Assembly (NCBI RefSeq): GCF_014205115.1
Contig: NZ_JACHMW010000001.1
Span: forward strand, 1,860,001 to 1,924,000
Source of the DNA: Micrococcus endophyticus
Lineage (GTDB): Bacteria; Actinomycetota; Actinomycetes; Actinomycetales; Micrococcaceae
DNA length: 64,000 nucleotides
Reading direction: 5' to 3'
Part shown: piece after piece, positions 15,244 through 24,350 of the stretch
Position numbering within the stretch: position 1 is the stretch's first letter
How the letters are laid out: every line of letters starts with the position of its first letter
Notes under the pieces: model-generated
What the model was told of the DNA's origin: nothing
Databases searched by the model: none
What the model saw: the letters and a program-made list of their open reading frames with translations, nothing else
Program-made: the position numbers and the translations under genes

Positions 15244-16506
15244 TCAGGCCACGCGGGTGCCCGCGGGCAGGCGGCCCGCCGGGGTGTCCAGGCGGCGGTG
15301 GCCCCACCACAGCAGGCCGCCGGTGAGCGCCGCCTGCATGGCCAGGCCGAGCGGCCAGACGGGCCAGGTGCCCTCGCGGTCCGGCACGGAGGTCGTGTCG
15401 ATGCGGCGCAGCTGCCCGTCGAGGCACTCGGTGGTCTCGGCCGGGTCCTGCTGGGTCAGGCGCAGCGCGGCGGACATCATGTTCAGGGGCCCGGTGTCCG
15501 GGGTGAACTGCATGGACGCGCCCGTGGGCTCCCACGGCGAAGCGTCCGCGAGCACGGCGTACGGGTTCGCCGCCAGCAGCCAGCCGACGCGGCGAGGGTC
15601 CGGCACGGACTGGACCCCGACCGGGCCCACGCAGGCGTCGGCGATCCCGTCGTAGGCGTCCGGGTTCTGCCGCTCCCACTCGGCCCAGGCCGCGTCGATC
15701 TCCGCCTGGGTCATGTTCTCCACGTCCTGCCCCTCGAGGGGGTCGGCCATCGTCATGCCGTCGTGCTCCGGCATGTTGGCGCGCACGTCCGTCTGCAGGA
15801 ACTGCAGCGAGAGCACGAACGCCACCATGGTGCCGATGCTCAGCGCGGCCACGATCAGGTAGGTCACCACGACGGCGAACAGCGTGCGCCCGGCGATCGC
15901 CGAGACCGCCACGCCGATGCCGGTGATGACGCCGAACTCCACGAGGATCATCAGCAGGCCCACGAGCACGAACAGCGGCGAGACCCGCCCCACCACGGCC
16001 GCCACGGCGAGCCAGGGCAGCGCCGCCACGAGGAACGCGGCCGACGCGATCCAGGCCGCGATCCACTTGCCGGCCATCAGCTGGCCGGTGCGCAGCAGCG
16101 TCACCTGGGTGATCGCGAGCGTGCCGCCGGCCCGGTCGCCCGAGATCGCGTTGGCGGCGAGGACCGGGGAGACGAGCAGGGACAGGGTCAGCACGAACAG
16201 CAGGACGCCGTCGAAGAGCCACTGCCCGGCGGAGCGCATCTGCACCTCGGCGGCGGCCGGGTCCATGCCCTGGCTCTGCAGGTCGCCGAGGGTGGTGGCG
16301 CGCAGCCCGAGCGCGCCGAGGGTCACGGCGCCCACCACGAGGAAGAACACGCCCAGCAGGACGTACCAGCCGCGCGAGCGCAGCCGCTGGCGCAGCTCCA
16401 TGCCCACCACGGTGCGCACGGCGGAGGCGGTGCTGAGGCGTCCGCCCCCCGGCGGGCGCAGCGGCGGCGGGCCCTGACGGGTCGGGTCGGCGACGACGGT
16501 GCTCAC
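15244..16506 (-). CDS. ABC-2 type transporter permease
   Basis: 420 residues. A cytoplasmic N-terminus (MELRQRLRSRGW) leads into TM1 (WYVLLGVFFLVVGAVTLGA); about six helices in all, with a large extracytoplasmic loop around residues 230-340 that carries WLLAANPYAVLADASPW. This is the fold of ABC-2/ABC-type multidrug or Nat-type sodium exporters. GTG at 16506 overlaps the stop of the ATPase gene as GTGA, so the two are translationally coupled and surely form one exporter. The substrate is unknown. Confidence 0.8.
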   Translation of the reverse strand: MSTVVADPTRQGPPPLRPPGGGRLSTASAVRTVVGMELRQRLRSRGWYVLLGVFFLVVGAVTLGALGLRATTLGDLQSQGMDPAAAEVQMRSAGQWLFDGVLLFVLTLSLLVSPVLAANAISGDRAGGTLAITQVTLLRTGQLMAGKWIAAWIASAAFLVAALPWLAVAAVVGRVSPLFVLVGLLMILVEFGVITGIGVAVSAIAGRTLFAVVVTYLIVAALSIGTMVAFVLSLQFLQTDVRANMPEHDGMTMADPLEGQDVENMTQAEIDAAWAEWERQNPDAYDGIADACVGPVGVQSVPDPRRVGWLLAANPYAVLADASPWEPTGASMQFTPDTGPLNMMSAALRLTQQDPAETTECLDGQLRRIDTTSVPDREGTWPVWPLGLAMQAALTGGLLWWGHRRLDTPAGRLPAGTRVA

Positions 16507-17510
16507 GGGCGGTCTCCTTTGGCGGTGTCCCGGTCCAGGTGCAGGCCCAGGTAGGCGTTCTCGAGGCGCGATCCCTCGGGGGCGAAGTGGCTGACCGGCA
16601 CGCCCTCGCGCACCAGGTCCGCCAGCAGCTCGGCGGCGGCGGTCTCCCCGCGCAGCCCCACCACGACGCCGGCGCGCGGCTGGCCGTGGGCGGCGGCGGG
16701 CTCGACGGCGAGGCCGCGGGCCTCGAGGGCCCGCACGAGCACGTCCGGGCGGGCCGAGGCGGGCCCGGCGATGCGGTAGGGGCGGGTCTGCGCCGCGTCC
16801 TCCCGGAACTCCTGCGTGGACAGCGTGGCGCCCTCGCGGACGAACACGGCGCGGTCGGACATCTCCTCGAGCTCGGCGAGCACGTGGGAGGAGACGAGGA
16901 TGGCGGTGCCCTCGGCGGCCATGGCGCGCACGTCGTCCCGCAGGCGGATGCGCGCCGCGGGGTCCAGCCCGTTGGCGGGCTCGTCCAGCAGGAGCACGCC
17001 GGGGCGGTGCACCGTGGCGCGGGCCAGGGACAGGCGCTGCTGCTGGCCGCGGGAGAGGACGCGCGCGGGGCGGTCCGCGAACTCGGTGAGGGACACGCGC
17101 TCGAGCTGCTCCCCGGCGCGGGCCGCGGCCTCGGCGGCGCCCATGCCGTAGAGCCGGCCGAGGCTCGTGAGGATGTCCCGGCAGGTCAGGGACTCCCACA
17201 CGCCGAGCGTGTCCGGCATCCAGCCCAGCCGACGGCGGGCCTCCTGGGGCTCGCGGACGGCGTCCACGCCGCCGATGGTCACGGCTCCGGCGTCCGGGCG
17301 CAGCAGGGTGGCCAGCAGGAGCATGAGGGTGGTCTTGCCCGAGCCGTTGGGGCCCACGAGGGCGGTCACGGACCCGGACGGGACGGTCAGGGACACGTCC
17401 CGCACGGCGTGGACGTCTCCGAACGAGCGGGCCAGGCCGTGGGCCACGACCCCGTCGTGGGGGGCCGCGCCCGTGGCGGGGGCGGCGGGAGGGGGAGCTG
17501 TCGCGGTCAT
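16503..17510 (-). CDS. ABC transporter ATP-binding protein
   Basis: 335 residues. Walker A is GPNGSGKTT, the signature LSRGQQQRLSLARA, Walker B GVLLLDEPANGLDP, and the switch histidine lies in ILVSSHVLAELEEMSDRAVF. The C-terminal 100 residues form an extra domain of the type seen in DrrA/CcmA-like ATPases that pair with ABC-2 permeases. The ATG at 17510 begins MTATAPPPAAPATG, an Ala/Pro leader before the ATPase core. It is the first gene of a two-gene exporter operon transcribed away from lysC. Confidence 0.87.
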   Translation of the reverse strand: MTATAPPPAAPATGAAPHDGVVAHGLARSFGDVHAVRDVSLTVPSGSVTALVGPNGSGKTTLMLLLATLLRPDAGAVTIGGVDAVREPQEARRRLGWMPDTLGVWESLTCRDILTSLGRLYGMGAAEAAARAGEQLERVSLTEFADRPARVLSRGQQQRLSLARATVHRPGVLLLDEPANGLDPAARIRLRDDVRAMAAEGTAILVSSHVLAELEEMSDRAVFVREGATLSTQEFREDAAQTRPYRIAGPASARPDVLVRALEARGLAVEPAAAHGQPRAGVVVGLRGETAAAELLADLVREGVPVSHFAPEGSRLENAYLGLHLDRDTAKGDRP

Positions 17511-17690
17511 GGCCCCATCGTGCGCGCCGGCCCGGGCCGGGCGGATCCACCCAGGGGATGATCCGGGCCCCGCCGGGGCCGGACCGCGGTCGCATGCCGG
17601 GCCGGATGCCGTCGTCGTGGCGCGGAGTGCGCGCCATCCCACCATGCGAACGCCGCGTTCACAGAGCGGACCGGCGGGCCGGGGCGGTCC

Positions 17691-17696
17691 TAGACT
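17691..17696 (+). promoter_or_regulatory. -10 box of the lysC promoter
   Basis: TAGACT lies 36 bp upstream of the lysC ATG; the short leader ends with GGAGGGACCC. Confidence 0.55.
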
Positions 17697-17732
17697 TACC
17701 CCGAACCGACCCCTGACCGTCCGGAGGGACCC

Positions 17733-19019
17733 ATGAGTCTCATCGTCCAGAAGTTCGGCGGCTCCTCCGTGGCCGACGCCGCCGGCATCCAGCGGGTGGC
17801 GCGGCGCGTGGCGGACACCGTGCGCGCCGGCCACCGGGTGTGCGTCGTGGTCTCGGCCATGGGCGACACCACCGACGAGCTGCTCGACCTCGCCGCCGAG
17901 CTCACCCAGGACGCCCCCGCCCGCGAGATGGACATCCTCCTCTCCGCCGGCGAGCGCATCTCCATGTCCCTGCTGGCCATGGCCATCCACGCCGAGGGCG
18001 TCGAGGCCCGCTCCTACACGGGATCCCAGGCCGGCATGATGACGGACACCTCCTACGGCCGCGCCCGGATCGTGAAGGTCAACCCGCACCGCGTGCAGGA
18101 GGCCCTCGACGCCGGCGGCGTGGCGATCGTGGCCGGATTCCAGGGCGTCAGCCCCGAGTCCAAGGACATCACCACCATGGGCCGCGGCGGCTCGGACACC
18201 ACCGCCGTCGCCCTGGCGGCCGCGCTCGGCGCGGACGTGTGCGAGATCTACACGGACGTGGACGGCGTGTACTCCGCGGACCCGCGCGTCGTGCCCTCCG
18301 CCCGCAAGCTCACCGAGCTCTCCTCCGAGGAGACCCTCGAGATGGCCGCGTCCGGCTCCAAGGTGCTGCACCTGCGCTCCGTGGAGTACGCGCGCCGCTT
18401 CGGCGTGCCGATCCACGTGCGCTCCTCCTTCTCCGACCACGAGGGCACCTGGATCATGCCCGACCCGAACGACACCATCACCCTGAAGGAAGGCGCTCCC
18501 ATGGAACAGCCCATCGTCTCCGGCGTCGCCCACGACCGCTCCGAGGGCAAGGTCACGATCGTCGGCGTCCCGGACGTGCCCGGCAAGGCCGCCGAGATCT
18601 TCCGCGTGATCGCCGAGTCCAACGTGAACATCGACATGATCGTGCAGAACGTCTCCCGCGAGGGCTCCGGCACCACGGACATCTCCTTCACCCTGCCCAT
18701 CGTGGAGGGCAAGGACGCGATGGACGCGCTGCGCGCCGCTCAGGAGCGGATCGGGTTCCAGGACATCGTCTCGGACAAGGAGATCGGCAAGCTCTCCCTG
18801 GTCGGCGCCGGCATGCGCTCGAACCCGGGCGTCTCCGCCACGTTCTTCAAGGCCCTCTCGGACGCCGGCGTGAACGTGGACCTGATCTCCACCTCGGAGA
18901 TCCGCATCTCCGTGGTCACCGCGGAGGACAAGCTGGACGACGCCGTGCGCGCCGTGCACACCGCCTTCGGCCTGGACGCCGAGGAGGAGGCCACCGTCTA
19001 CGGCGGCACCGGCCGCTGA
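17733..19019 (+). CDS. lysC: Aspartokinase, with internal start for a beta subunit
   Basis: 428 residues. It phosphorylates aspartate at the entry to lysine, threonine, methionine and diaminopimelate synthesis. The kinase domain starts LIVQKFGGSSVAD; TTMGRGGSDTTAVALAAAL and EIYTDVDGVYSADPR follow. Two ACT domains fill the C-terminal third. At 18501 an in-frame ATG (Met257, MEQPIVSGVAHD) is preceded by AAGGAAGG, matching the known internal start that makes the regulatory beta subunit in corynebacteria and bacilli. Aspartate-semialdehyde dehydrogenase (asd), the usual next gene in actinobacteria, is absent: a terminator follows at once. Confidence 0.95.
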   Translation: MSLIVQKFGGSSVADAAGIQRVARRVADTVRAGHRVCVVVSAMGDTTDELLDLAAELTQDAPAREMDILLSAGERISMSLLAMAIHAEGVEARSYTGSQAGMMTDTSYGRARIVKVNPHRVQEALDAGGVAIVAGFQGVSPESKDITTMGRGGSDTTAVALAAALGADVCEIYTDVDGVYSADPRVVPSARKLTELSSEETLEMAASGSKVLHLRSVEYARRFGVPIHVRSSFSDHEGTWIMPDPNDTITLKEGAPMEQPIVSGVAHDRSEGKVTIVGVPDVPGKAAEIFRVIAESNVNIDMIVQNVSREGSGTTDISFTLPIVEGKDAMDALRAAQERIGFQDIVSDKEIGKLSLVGAGMRSNPGVSATFFKALSDAGVNVDLISTSEIRISVVTAEDKLDDAVRAVHTAFGLDAEEEATVYGGTGR

Positions 19020-19040
19020 GCGGGTCCCCCCGCCCACCAC

Positions 19041-19085
19041 GACGCCGGCCCCGCACCTTCAGCGTGAAGGTGCGGGGCCGGCGTC
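19041..19085. terminator. Terminator downstream of lysC
   Basis: A perfect 21-bp stem (19041-19061 with 19065-19085) with a 3-base loop, starting 22 bp after the lysC stop. Confidence 0.8.
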
Positions 19086-19098
19086 GTTCGTCAGGAGA

Positions 19099-19168
19099 CT
19101 TTCGTTCGGGATTCCGTCGCTTCCATCCCGGCATTCCGGGATGGAAGCGACGATTCCCCGAGCGAAAG
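19099..19168. repeat. Nested inverted repeat between convergent genes
   Basis: An inner perfect 17-bp stem (CGTCGCTTCCATCCCGG, 19115-19131, with 19136-19152) is enclosed by an outer 12-bp arm pair (CTTTCGTTCGGG, 19099-19110, with 19157-19168, one mismatch). The outer arms resemble the repeat unit at 54686 and 57438. Confidence 0.75.
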
Positions 19169-19189
19169 CGGGGGGCCGGGCAGGGGGAA

Positions 19190-19217
19190 GGCCCCCGGAC
19201 CTCGCGGTCCGGGGGCC
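19190..19217 (-). terminator. Terminator of the subtilase gene
   Basis: GGCCCCCGGACC and GGTCCGGGGGCC with a 4-base loop, 37 bp beyond the stop of the minus-strand protease gene. Confidence 0.75.
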
Positions 19218-19254
19218 CTCCTGGTGGGTCAGGATCGACTCACGCCTGGCGGCG

Positions 19255-22200
19255 TCAGCCCTCCTGCATCATGGCGTCGACGCGCTCCATGATGACGGCC
19301 ACCTCACCTCGGGTGATGGGCTTGGCCACTCCGAAGCTGCCGTCCTGGTAGCCCTTGAGCAGGCCCTCGGACTCCATCCAGGTGATGGCCTGGTAGTGGG
19401 TCTGGCCCGGCATCAGGTCGGTGAACGGGGACTCGGCCGGAACCTGGAAGTCCTCGTCGCCCACGGCGCGGAACACGAACGCGGCGAACTCCGCACGGGT
19501 CACGTCCTGGTACTGCTTGAACGTGTTGTCCGAGTAGCCCTTGGTCACGCCGGTGGCGGCGGCCCAGGTGATCGCCTCGTAGAACGTGCTGCCGACCTCG
19601 ACGTCACGGAAGGGCGACGTGGCGGGAGCCGTGAACTCGGGATCCAGGTAGCGGTGCATGAACGCGAGGGACTGGCCGCGCGAGATGTCCGCGTGCTTGC
19701 GGTAGGTGCCGTCCGCGAAGCCGGTGGTGATGCCCTCGCACTGCATCCAGCGCACGGCGCTGTAGTACTGCGAGCCCTCCGGGTTGTCGCGGAAGTCGAC
19801 GACGTCACAGGTCTCCGGCGTCGGGTCCACCGGACCGCCGCCGGCGCCCACGGTGACGGTCACCGTGGTGGTCACGCCCGGGGCCCAGGTCACGACACCG
19901 CGCCAGACGCCCTCGGTCAGACCGGACCAGGCCAGCTCGGCCTCGGTCTCGAGGCCGCTGGTCACCGGCACGGGGTTCGGGGTCACCGTCAGGTTGCCGG
20001 CGTCGCCGGTGAGCTGCAGGGACTCGAAGGTGGCGGTGTCGGGGCCGCCGTCAGCGGTGCTGTAGAGGTAGCCGATGACGAGGTAGCGGCCCGGAGCCGG
20101 GTTGTTGATCGTCAGCGACTCGGACGCCGCCGCGGTGGCCGCCGAGATCTGGCGACCGGCGGGGGTGATCACGTACAGGTCCCAGTCCGCGGACGAGGCG
20201 CCCGCGGTGATGGACAGGTTGAGGGCCTCGACGCCCTCGCCCACGGTGACCTCACGGACCATGCTCGAGGCGTTCTCGACCGTGGAGGCGTTGGCGCCCG
20301 GGACCTTGGTGGTCTCGGAGGTCTCCGCCTTGGCCAGGCCGACGATCGACGGGGTCATCTCACCGGTGAAGCCGGGGGTGATCTCCACGGTGGTCGAGCC
20401 CGAGGGGCCCTGGCCCTCCACATGGGAGGTGACGTCGGCGGCCATGGCGCGCAGGGTCACGGGAGACGTGACGGACTGGGCGGCCGGACGCACCCACGAC
20501 ATGGAGCCGTGGACCCACTGGTTGAGCTCGGCGTCGGTGCGGGTGACGGTCAGGGTGACCTCGGCCGACTCGCCCTCGGCGAGCGAGACGGTGGACGGGG
20601 ACGCCGTGATCTCGAAGCCCGGGACGTCCGCGTCGAACGCCCAGGTGCCCGCCTGGGTGGCGGTGACGGTGCGGGTCACGGTCGCGTCGTTGACGAGGTC
20701 CGGGATCACCACGGAGGGGACGTTGACGTCACGGCCGGCGATCTCGCCGAGCAGGAGCCCGTCCCACTGGCGGGCGTCCGACTCGTAGACCAGGCCCGGG
20801 CGGGCGGCGGCCTTCGGGTCGGCGGAGCCGGCGCCGGTGGCGAAGTTGTCCGCGTTGACGGAGCCGTCGGCGTTGTACACGTCGCCGGCGGTGGTCATCA
20901 GGGCGGACTTCACGGCCATCGGCGACCAGTCGGTCTCCTTGCCGACCAGGAGCGCGGCCATGCCGGCCAGGTTCGGCGACGCCATGGACGTGCCGGACAT
21001 CAGGCCGAACTCGTTGCCGTTGTAGTCGGGATCCAGCGGCGAGACGCCGGCGATGACGTTCACGCCGGGGGCGGCGACGTCAGGCTTCAGGAACTCCTGG
21101 TTCACGGCGTTGGACGGGCCGCGGGAGGAGAAGCCGGCGATCTGCGGCAGCGGGTCCTGGGGCAGGCCCGTGGTGTCGCCGCGGACGATCGTGGCGGTGA
21201 GGTCGTTGGCCTTCACCTTCTCGATCACGCCGTCGGTGTCGTTGATGTGGACGGTGGGCACGGAGTGCACGTCCGCGTCGAGGGAGCCGGTCGGGGTGTT
21301 GACCAGGATCATGCCGATGCCGCCGGCCTCGGCCACGACCTCGGACTTCTCGACGCGCGCGTTCTGGCCGCGCTCGCAGAGCACGATCTTGTCCGCGGCC
21401 TCGGCGGTCAGCGAGCCGGGCAGGCAGAGGCGCGCGGCCTCGGCGTCGCCGGAGGCCACCTCGGAGGCGTGGATGACCTCGGCCGGGCCCACGCCCGTGC
21501 CGGCGGAGGAGGCGCCGCGGTACTTGGTGCCGTCCTCGAACTCCACGGTGGCGGTGAGCTCGTTGGAGAAGGTCTCCGCGGCCACGGTGGTGAGCCACGG
21601 CGAGGAGTGGTTGACCGTGTTGGCCGTGGGACCGGAGTTGCCGCCGGAGGCGGCCACGAAGATGCCGGCCTCGGCCGCGGCGCGGAACGCCAGGGCGACC
21701 GGGTCCACGATCGTGGTGTTGCTGCCCGAGATGGAGTAGTTCAGCACGTCCACGTTGTTCTCGATGGCCTGCTCGACGGCGGCCACGGAGGCGGAGCCGT
21801 AGCAGCCGCCGGTGTTCGGGTCGTTGTCCTCCCAGCAGACCTTGTAGGAGATCAGGTTCGCGGCCGGGGCGACGCCGTTGCCGACGCCGAACGAGGTGCC
21901 GTCGATGACCTGCTCCACGTCGGTGTTGCCCAGGATCGTGGTGGCTACGTGGGTGCCGTGCGAGAACACGCCCAGCGGGGAGATGCGCTCCTCCGGGTGC
22001 CGCTGGTTCACCGGCACGAACTGCTCGAAGTCGTCGGAGAACGCGTAGGCGCCGATGAGCTTGTCGGTGCAGGACTCGGCCGGGAAGCCCGGGCCGGTCT
22101 CGCAGTCCGCGAAGGCCGTGGAGCCGTCCGCCTTGAGCACGGCCGCGCGGCCGTCCTGCGTGAGGTACGGCTCGCCCACCACGGGGCTGCCGGAGAGGGG

Positions 22201-22839
22201 CTGGAGGGGCTGGCCCTCGATGAAGGGGTTGTCCGGGTGGATGCCGGTGTCGATGACGCCGACCACGACGCCCTTGCCCGCGTTCTCCGCACCCCCGTAG
22301 GTGGAGTTCCAGGTGCCGTCCGGGCCGGGCAGGCCGAGGAACTCGGAGGAGCTGTAGTCCGGAGCCTGCTGCTCGTCCTTGACGACGGCGAGCACGCGCT
22401 CGTCCTTCTCCAGGGAGCGCGCCTGGTCCGCGGTCAGCTCGGCGACGAAGGCGTTGAGGGCGCGGCTGAACTGCATGCCGACCTCGGCGCCGGCGACGGA
22501 CGCCACGGCCTCCTGCTCGACGCGCAGGTGCTGCTCGTACTTGGCGACCTCGGGGCGGTCCACGACGAACTTCTCACCCTCGGCGGCGGTGGGCGCGAAG
22601 CCCTCCACGCCGCCGGAGTAGGTCACGGACGGCTGGCCCTTCAGGACCACGAAGTACCGGCCGTCCTCGAAGGACTCCGTCACCTTCGCCTCGCCCTGGG
22701 CGGAGCTGACCTGCAGCTCCTGGGCCGGGGCGGCGAAGGCCGGCGCCGCGAGCGGCGCCGCGATCAGGCCGACGCCGGAGACGGCGGCGGCCAGTGCCCG
22801 GAATCTGCGGGCACGATGGGGGTGCTGGATCACGACCAC
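19255..22839 (-). CDS. Secreted subtilisin-family (S8) protease with three C-terminal SLH repeats
   Basis: 1194 residues. The signal peptide ends near AFA-APA (residue 36). An I9-type propeptide follows (GRYFVVLKGQPSV ... AVVKDEQ, about 60-155). The S8 triad is Asp197 (GVIDTGIHP), His294 (SHGTHVA) and Ser618 (SGTSMASP). A PA domain is inserted at about 445-555. Fn3-like and PPC-like beta domains come next, then three SLH repeats of about 60 residues from 1010 to the end (YYSAVRWMQCEGITTGFADG and two more). The subtilase digests proteins outside the cell, and SLH repeats normally bind it to cell-wall polymers. GTG 22839 is chosen because AGGAGG lies six bases upstream. Confidence 0.92.
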   Translation of the reverse strand: MVVIQHPHRARRFRALAAAVSGVGLIAAPLAAPAFAAPAQELQVSSAQGEAKVTESFEDGRYFVVLKGQPSVTYSGGVEGFAPTAAEGEKFVVDRPEVAKYEQHLRVEQEAVASVAGAEVGMQFSRALNAFVAELTADQARSLEKDERVLAVVKDEQQAPDYSSSEFLGLPGPDGTWNSTYGGAENAGKGVVVGVIDTGIHPDNPFIEGQPLQPLSGSPVVGEPYLTQDGRAAVLKADGSTAFADCETGPGFPAESCTDKLIGAYAFSDDFEQFVPVNQRHPEERISPLGVFSHGTHVATTILGNTDVEQVIDGTSFGVGNGVAPAANLISYKVCWEDNDPNTGGCYGSASVAAVEQAIENNVDVLNYSISGSNTTIVDPVALAFRAAAEAGIFVAASGGNSGPTANTVNHSSPWLTTVAAETFSNELTATVEFEDGTKYRGASSAGTGVGPAEVIHASEVASGDAEAARLCLPGSLTAEAADKIVLCERGQNARVEKSEVVAEAGGIGMILVNTPTGSLDADVHSVPTVHINDTDGVIEKVKANDLTATIVRGDTTGLPQDPLPQIAGFSSRGPSNAVNQEFLKPDVAAPGVNVIAGVSPLDPDYNGNEFGLMSGTSMASPNLAGMAALLVGKETDWSPMAVKSALMTTAGDVYNADGSVNADNFATGAGSADPKAAARPGLVYESDARQWDGLLLGEIAGRDVNVPSVVIPDLVNDATVTRTVTATQAGTWAFDADVPGFEITASPSTVSLAEGESAEVTLTVTRTDAELNQWVHGSMSWVRPAAQSVTSPVTLRAMAADVTSHVEGQGPSGSTTVEITPGFTGEMTPSIVGLAKAETSETTKVPGANASTVENASSMVREVTVGEGVEALNLSITAGASSADWDLYVITPAGRQISAATAAASESLTINNPAPGRYLVIGYLYSTADGGPDTATFESLQLTGDAGNLTVTPNPVPVTSGLETEAELAWSGLTEGVWRGVVTWAPGVTTTVTVTVGAGGGPVDPTPETCDVVDFRDNPEGSQYYSAVRWMQCEGITTGFADGTYRKHADISRGQSLAFMHRYLDPEFTAPATSPFRDVEVGSTFYEAITWAAATGVTKGYSDNTFKQYQDVTRAEFAAFVFRAVGDEDFQVPAESPFTDLMPGQTHYQAITWMESEGLLKGYQDGSFGVAKPITRGEVAVIMERVDAMMQEG

Positions 22840-23078
22840 ACCTTTCCTCCTGGGGGTCCGTTCACGCCGGACGGCGCGGAACGGGCGAGCGAACGGCACG
22901 CAGAGCCGCCTGGGACACAGGGGTGCGTGACAGTGCTCACAAGTGATGTCAGCACGCTACCTGGGCGGACCCTGGGAGTCCACCCGTTCACCTGAACATC
23001 TCCTGAACGCGTCGCGGAGTCCTCCCACGTCAGCCGGACGCGGCCCGGCCGGCCGCGGTGGGGGAGAATGGGGCGGAC

Positions 23079-24137
23079 ATGCCTGGACGCCCCTCCCCCT
23101 CCCCCGCCGTCCCCCGCACCGCCCCGACGGACGCGACGGACCCGACCGCCGTCGTCGTGCTCCGCCCCGAGGAGTGGCTCGCCCGCTCCGCCGCCCACCG
23201 CGAGCGCATCGAGGCCCGCACGGCGCCGCTTCTCGAGCTCCACGGGCGCGGCGAGCGCCATCCGGTGCAGGACTTCCTGTTCGGCTACTACACGCACTCC
23301 CCCGCCGCGCTGGCGCGCTGGCATCCGGGGGCCGGCGTCGTGCTGGCCGATCCCGACGGCGCCGCCGCGGCCGCCGAGGCCGAGCGGGACGGCGCCCCAC
23401 ACCGCGGCGGATGGCGGCACCTGCGGACCACGGAAGCCGGCGAGATCCCCGGCGCGGAGCCGGACGGGCGCCCGACGGTCGGCTGGACCGTGGACGCGGA
23501 CGCCTTCACGGCGGACCGGGCCACGGGGATCGCCTTCACGGCCGAGCTGCTGGAGCGCACCGCCGCCCGGCCGGCCCGGCTGGGCTGCTTCGGCCTGCAC
23601 GAGTGGGCGATGGCCTACCGCTCGGACCTGCACGGGGTGCGACACTCCCGCCTGCCGCTGCGCCTGGGCGCCGAGGGGACCGACGCGGTGGTGGAGTCCC
23701 AGCGGATCCGGTGCACCCACTTCGACGCGTTCCGGTTCTTCGCGCCCGAGGCGCGCGGTCTCAACGAGGGCGCGGACGGGGTCCTGCCCACCCGCGCCGG
23801 CATGCGGGACATGGAGCAGCCGGGCTGCCTGCACGCGGGGATGGACCTCTACAAGTGGGCGTACAAGCTGCTGCCGTGGGTGTCCTCGGACCTGGTGGCC
23901 GACTGCTTCGACCTGGCCTGGGACATCCGCGCCCTGGACATGCGCGCCTCCCCGTACGACCTGCGCGGCGTCACCGACCTGGCCGGCGGCGACTACCCGC
24001 CGGTGCGGATCGAGACGCCGGAGGGTCGGGCCGAGTACGTGCGCGCCCAGCGCGGGTTCGCCGACCGGGGGCAGGCGCTGCGGGCCCGGCTGCTCGCGGC
24101 GCTCGCGCCGCTGCTCGGGGACGACGCGCGGGACTGA
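23079..24137 (+). CDS. Conserved actinobacterial protein (often labelled 3-methyladenine DNA glycosylase)
   Basis: 352 residues. I recognise a family common in actinobacteria by blocks such as VVLRPEEWLARSAAHRERI, VQDFLFGYYTHSPA, CFGLHEWAMAYR, RCTHFDAFRFF and GCLHAGMDLYKWAYKLLPWVSSDLVADCFDLA. Databases often call it 3-methyladenine DNA glycosylase, but I see neither a helix-hairpin-helix nor any AAG/AlkA signature, so that name is doubtful. The many conserved His, Asp and Trp residues suggest a metal- or cofactor-dependent enzyme. The ATG at 23079 is preferred to an in-frame GTG at 23058. It is divergent from the protease gene and stands alone. Confidence 0.7.
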   Translation: MPGRPSPSPAVPRTAPTDATDPTAVVVLRPEEWLARSAAHRERIEARTAPLLELHGRGERHPVQDFLFGYYTHSPAALARWHPGAGVVLADPDGAAAAAEAERDGAPHRGGWRHLRTTEAGEIPGAEPDGRPTVGWTVDADAFTADRATGIAFTAELLERTAARPARLGCFGLHEWAMAYRSDLHGVRHSRLPLRLGAEGTDAVVESQRIRCTHFDAFRFFAPEARGLNEGADGVLPTRAGMRDMEQPGCLHAGMDLYKWAYKLLPWVSSDLVADCFDLAWDIRALDMRASPYDLRGVTDLAGGDYPPVRIETPEGRAEYVRAQRGFADRGQALRARLLAALAPLLGDDARD

Positions 24138-24253
24138 CGGGGCGGGGTCGCAGGGTCGCGGCCACGCGCGCAAGGGCCGCGCGCGAGGGCCGCGCAGGCG
24201 CCTCTCCGGGGCGCGCCCGGGCCCCGGCTGGACGTCCAGGCGGCGTGCATGGC

Positions 24254-24259
24254 TAGCAT
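24254..24259 (+). promoter_or_regulatory. -10 box upstream of the tripeptidyl-peptidase-like gene
   Basis: TAGCAT, followed by a leader of about 85 bases that ends in GAGGATCGAC before the GTG start. Confidence 0.4.
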
Positions 24260-24350
24260 GGACGGCGTACAGGATGTGAGGTCGGTCACGCGCTGCGCGC
24301 GGGCGGCCCCGCCCGTGCTGACACCCGCACCGAGAGGCTCGAGGATCGAC

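Noticed and set aside
19141-22995. Long plus-strand frame (about 1,280 codons) opposite the subtilase gene
   Set aside because: It is the codon-mirrored shadow of the protease: Gly/His/Val/Arg-rich, no motifs, no ribosome-binding site.
23079-24137. Accepting the common label 3-methyladenine DNA glycosylase as function
   Set aside because: No helix-hairpin-helix, GPD aspartate or AAG-type motif is visible; the label appears to be inherited annotation.
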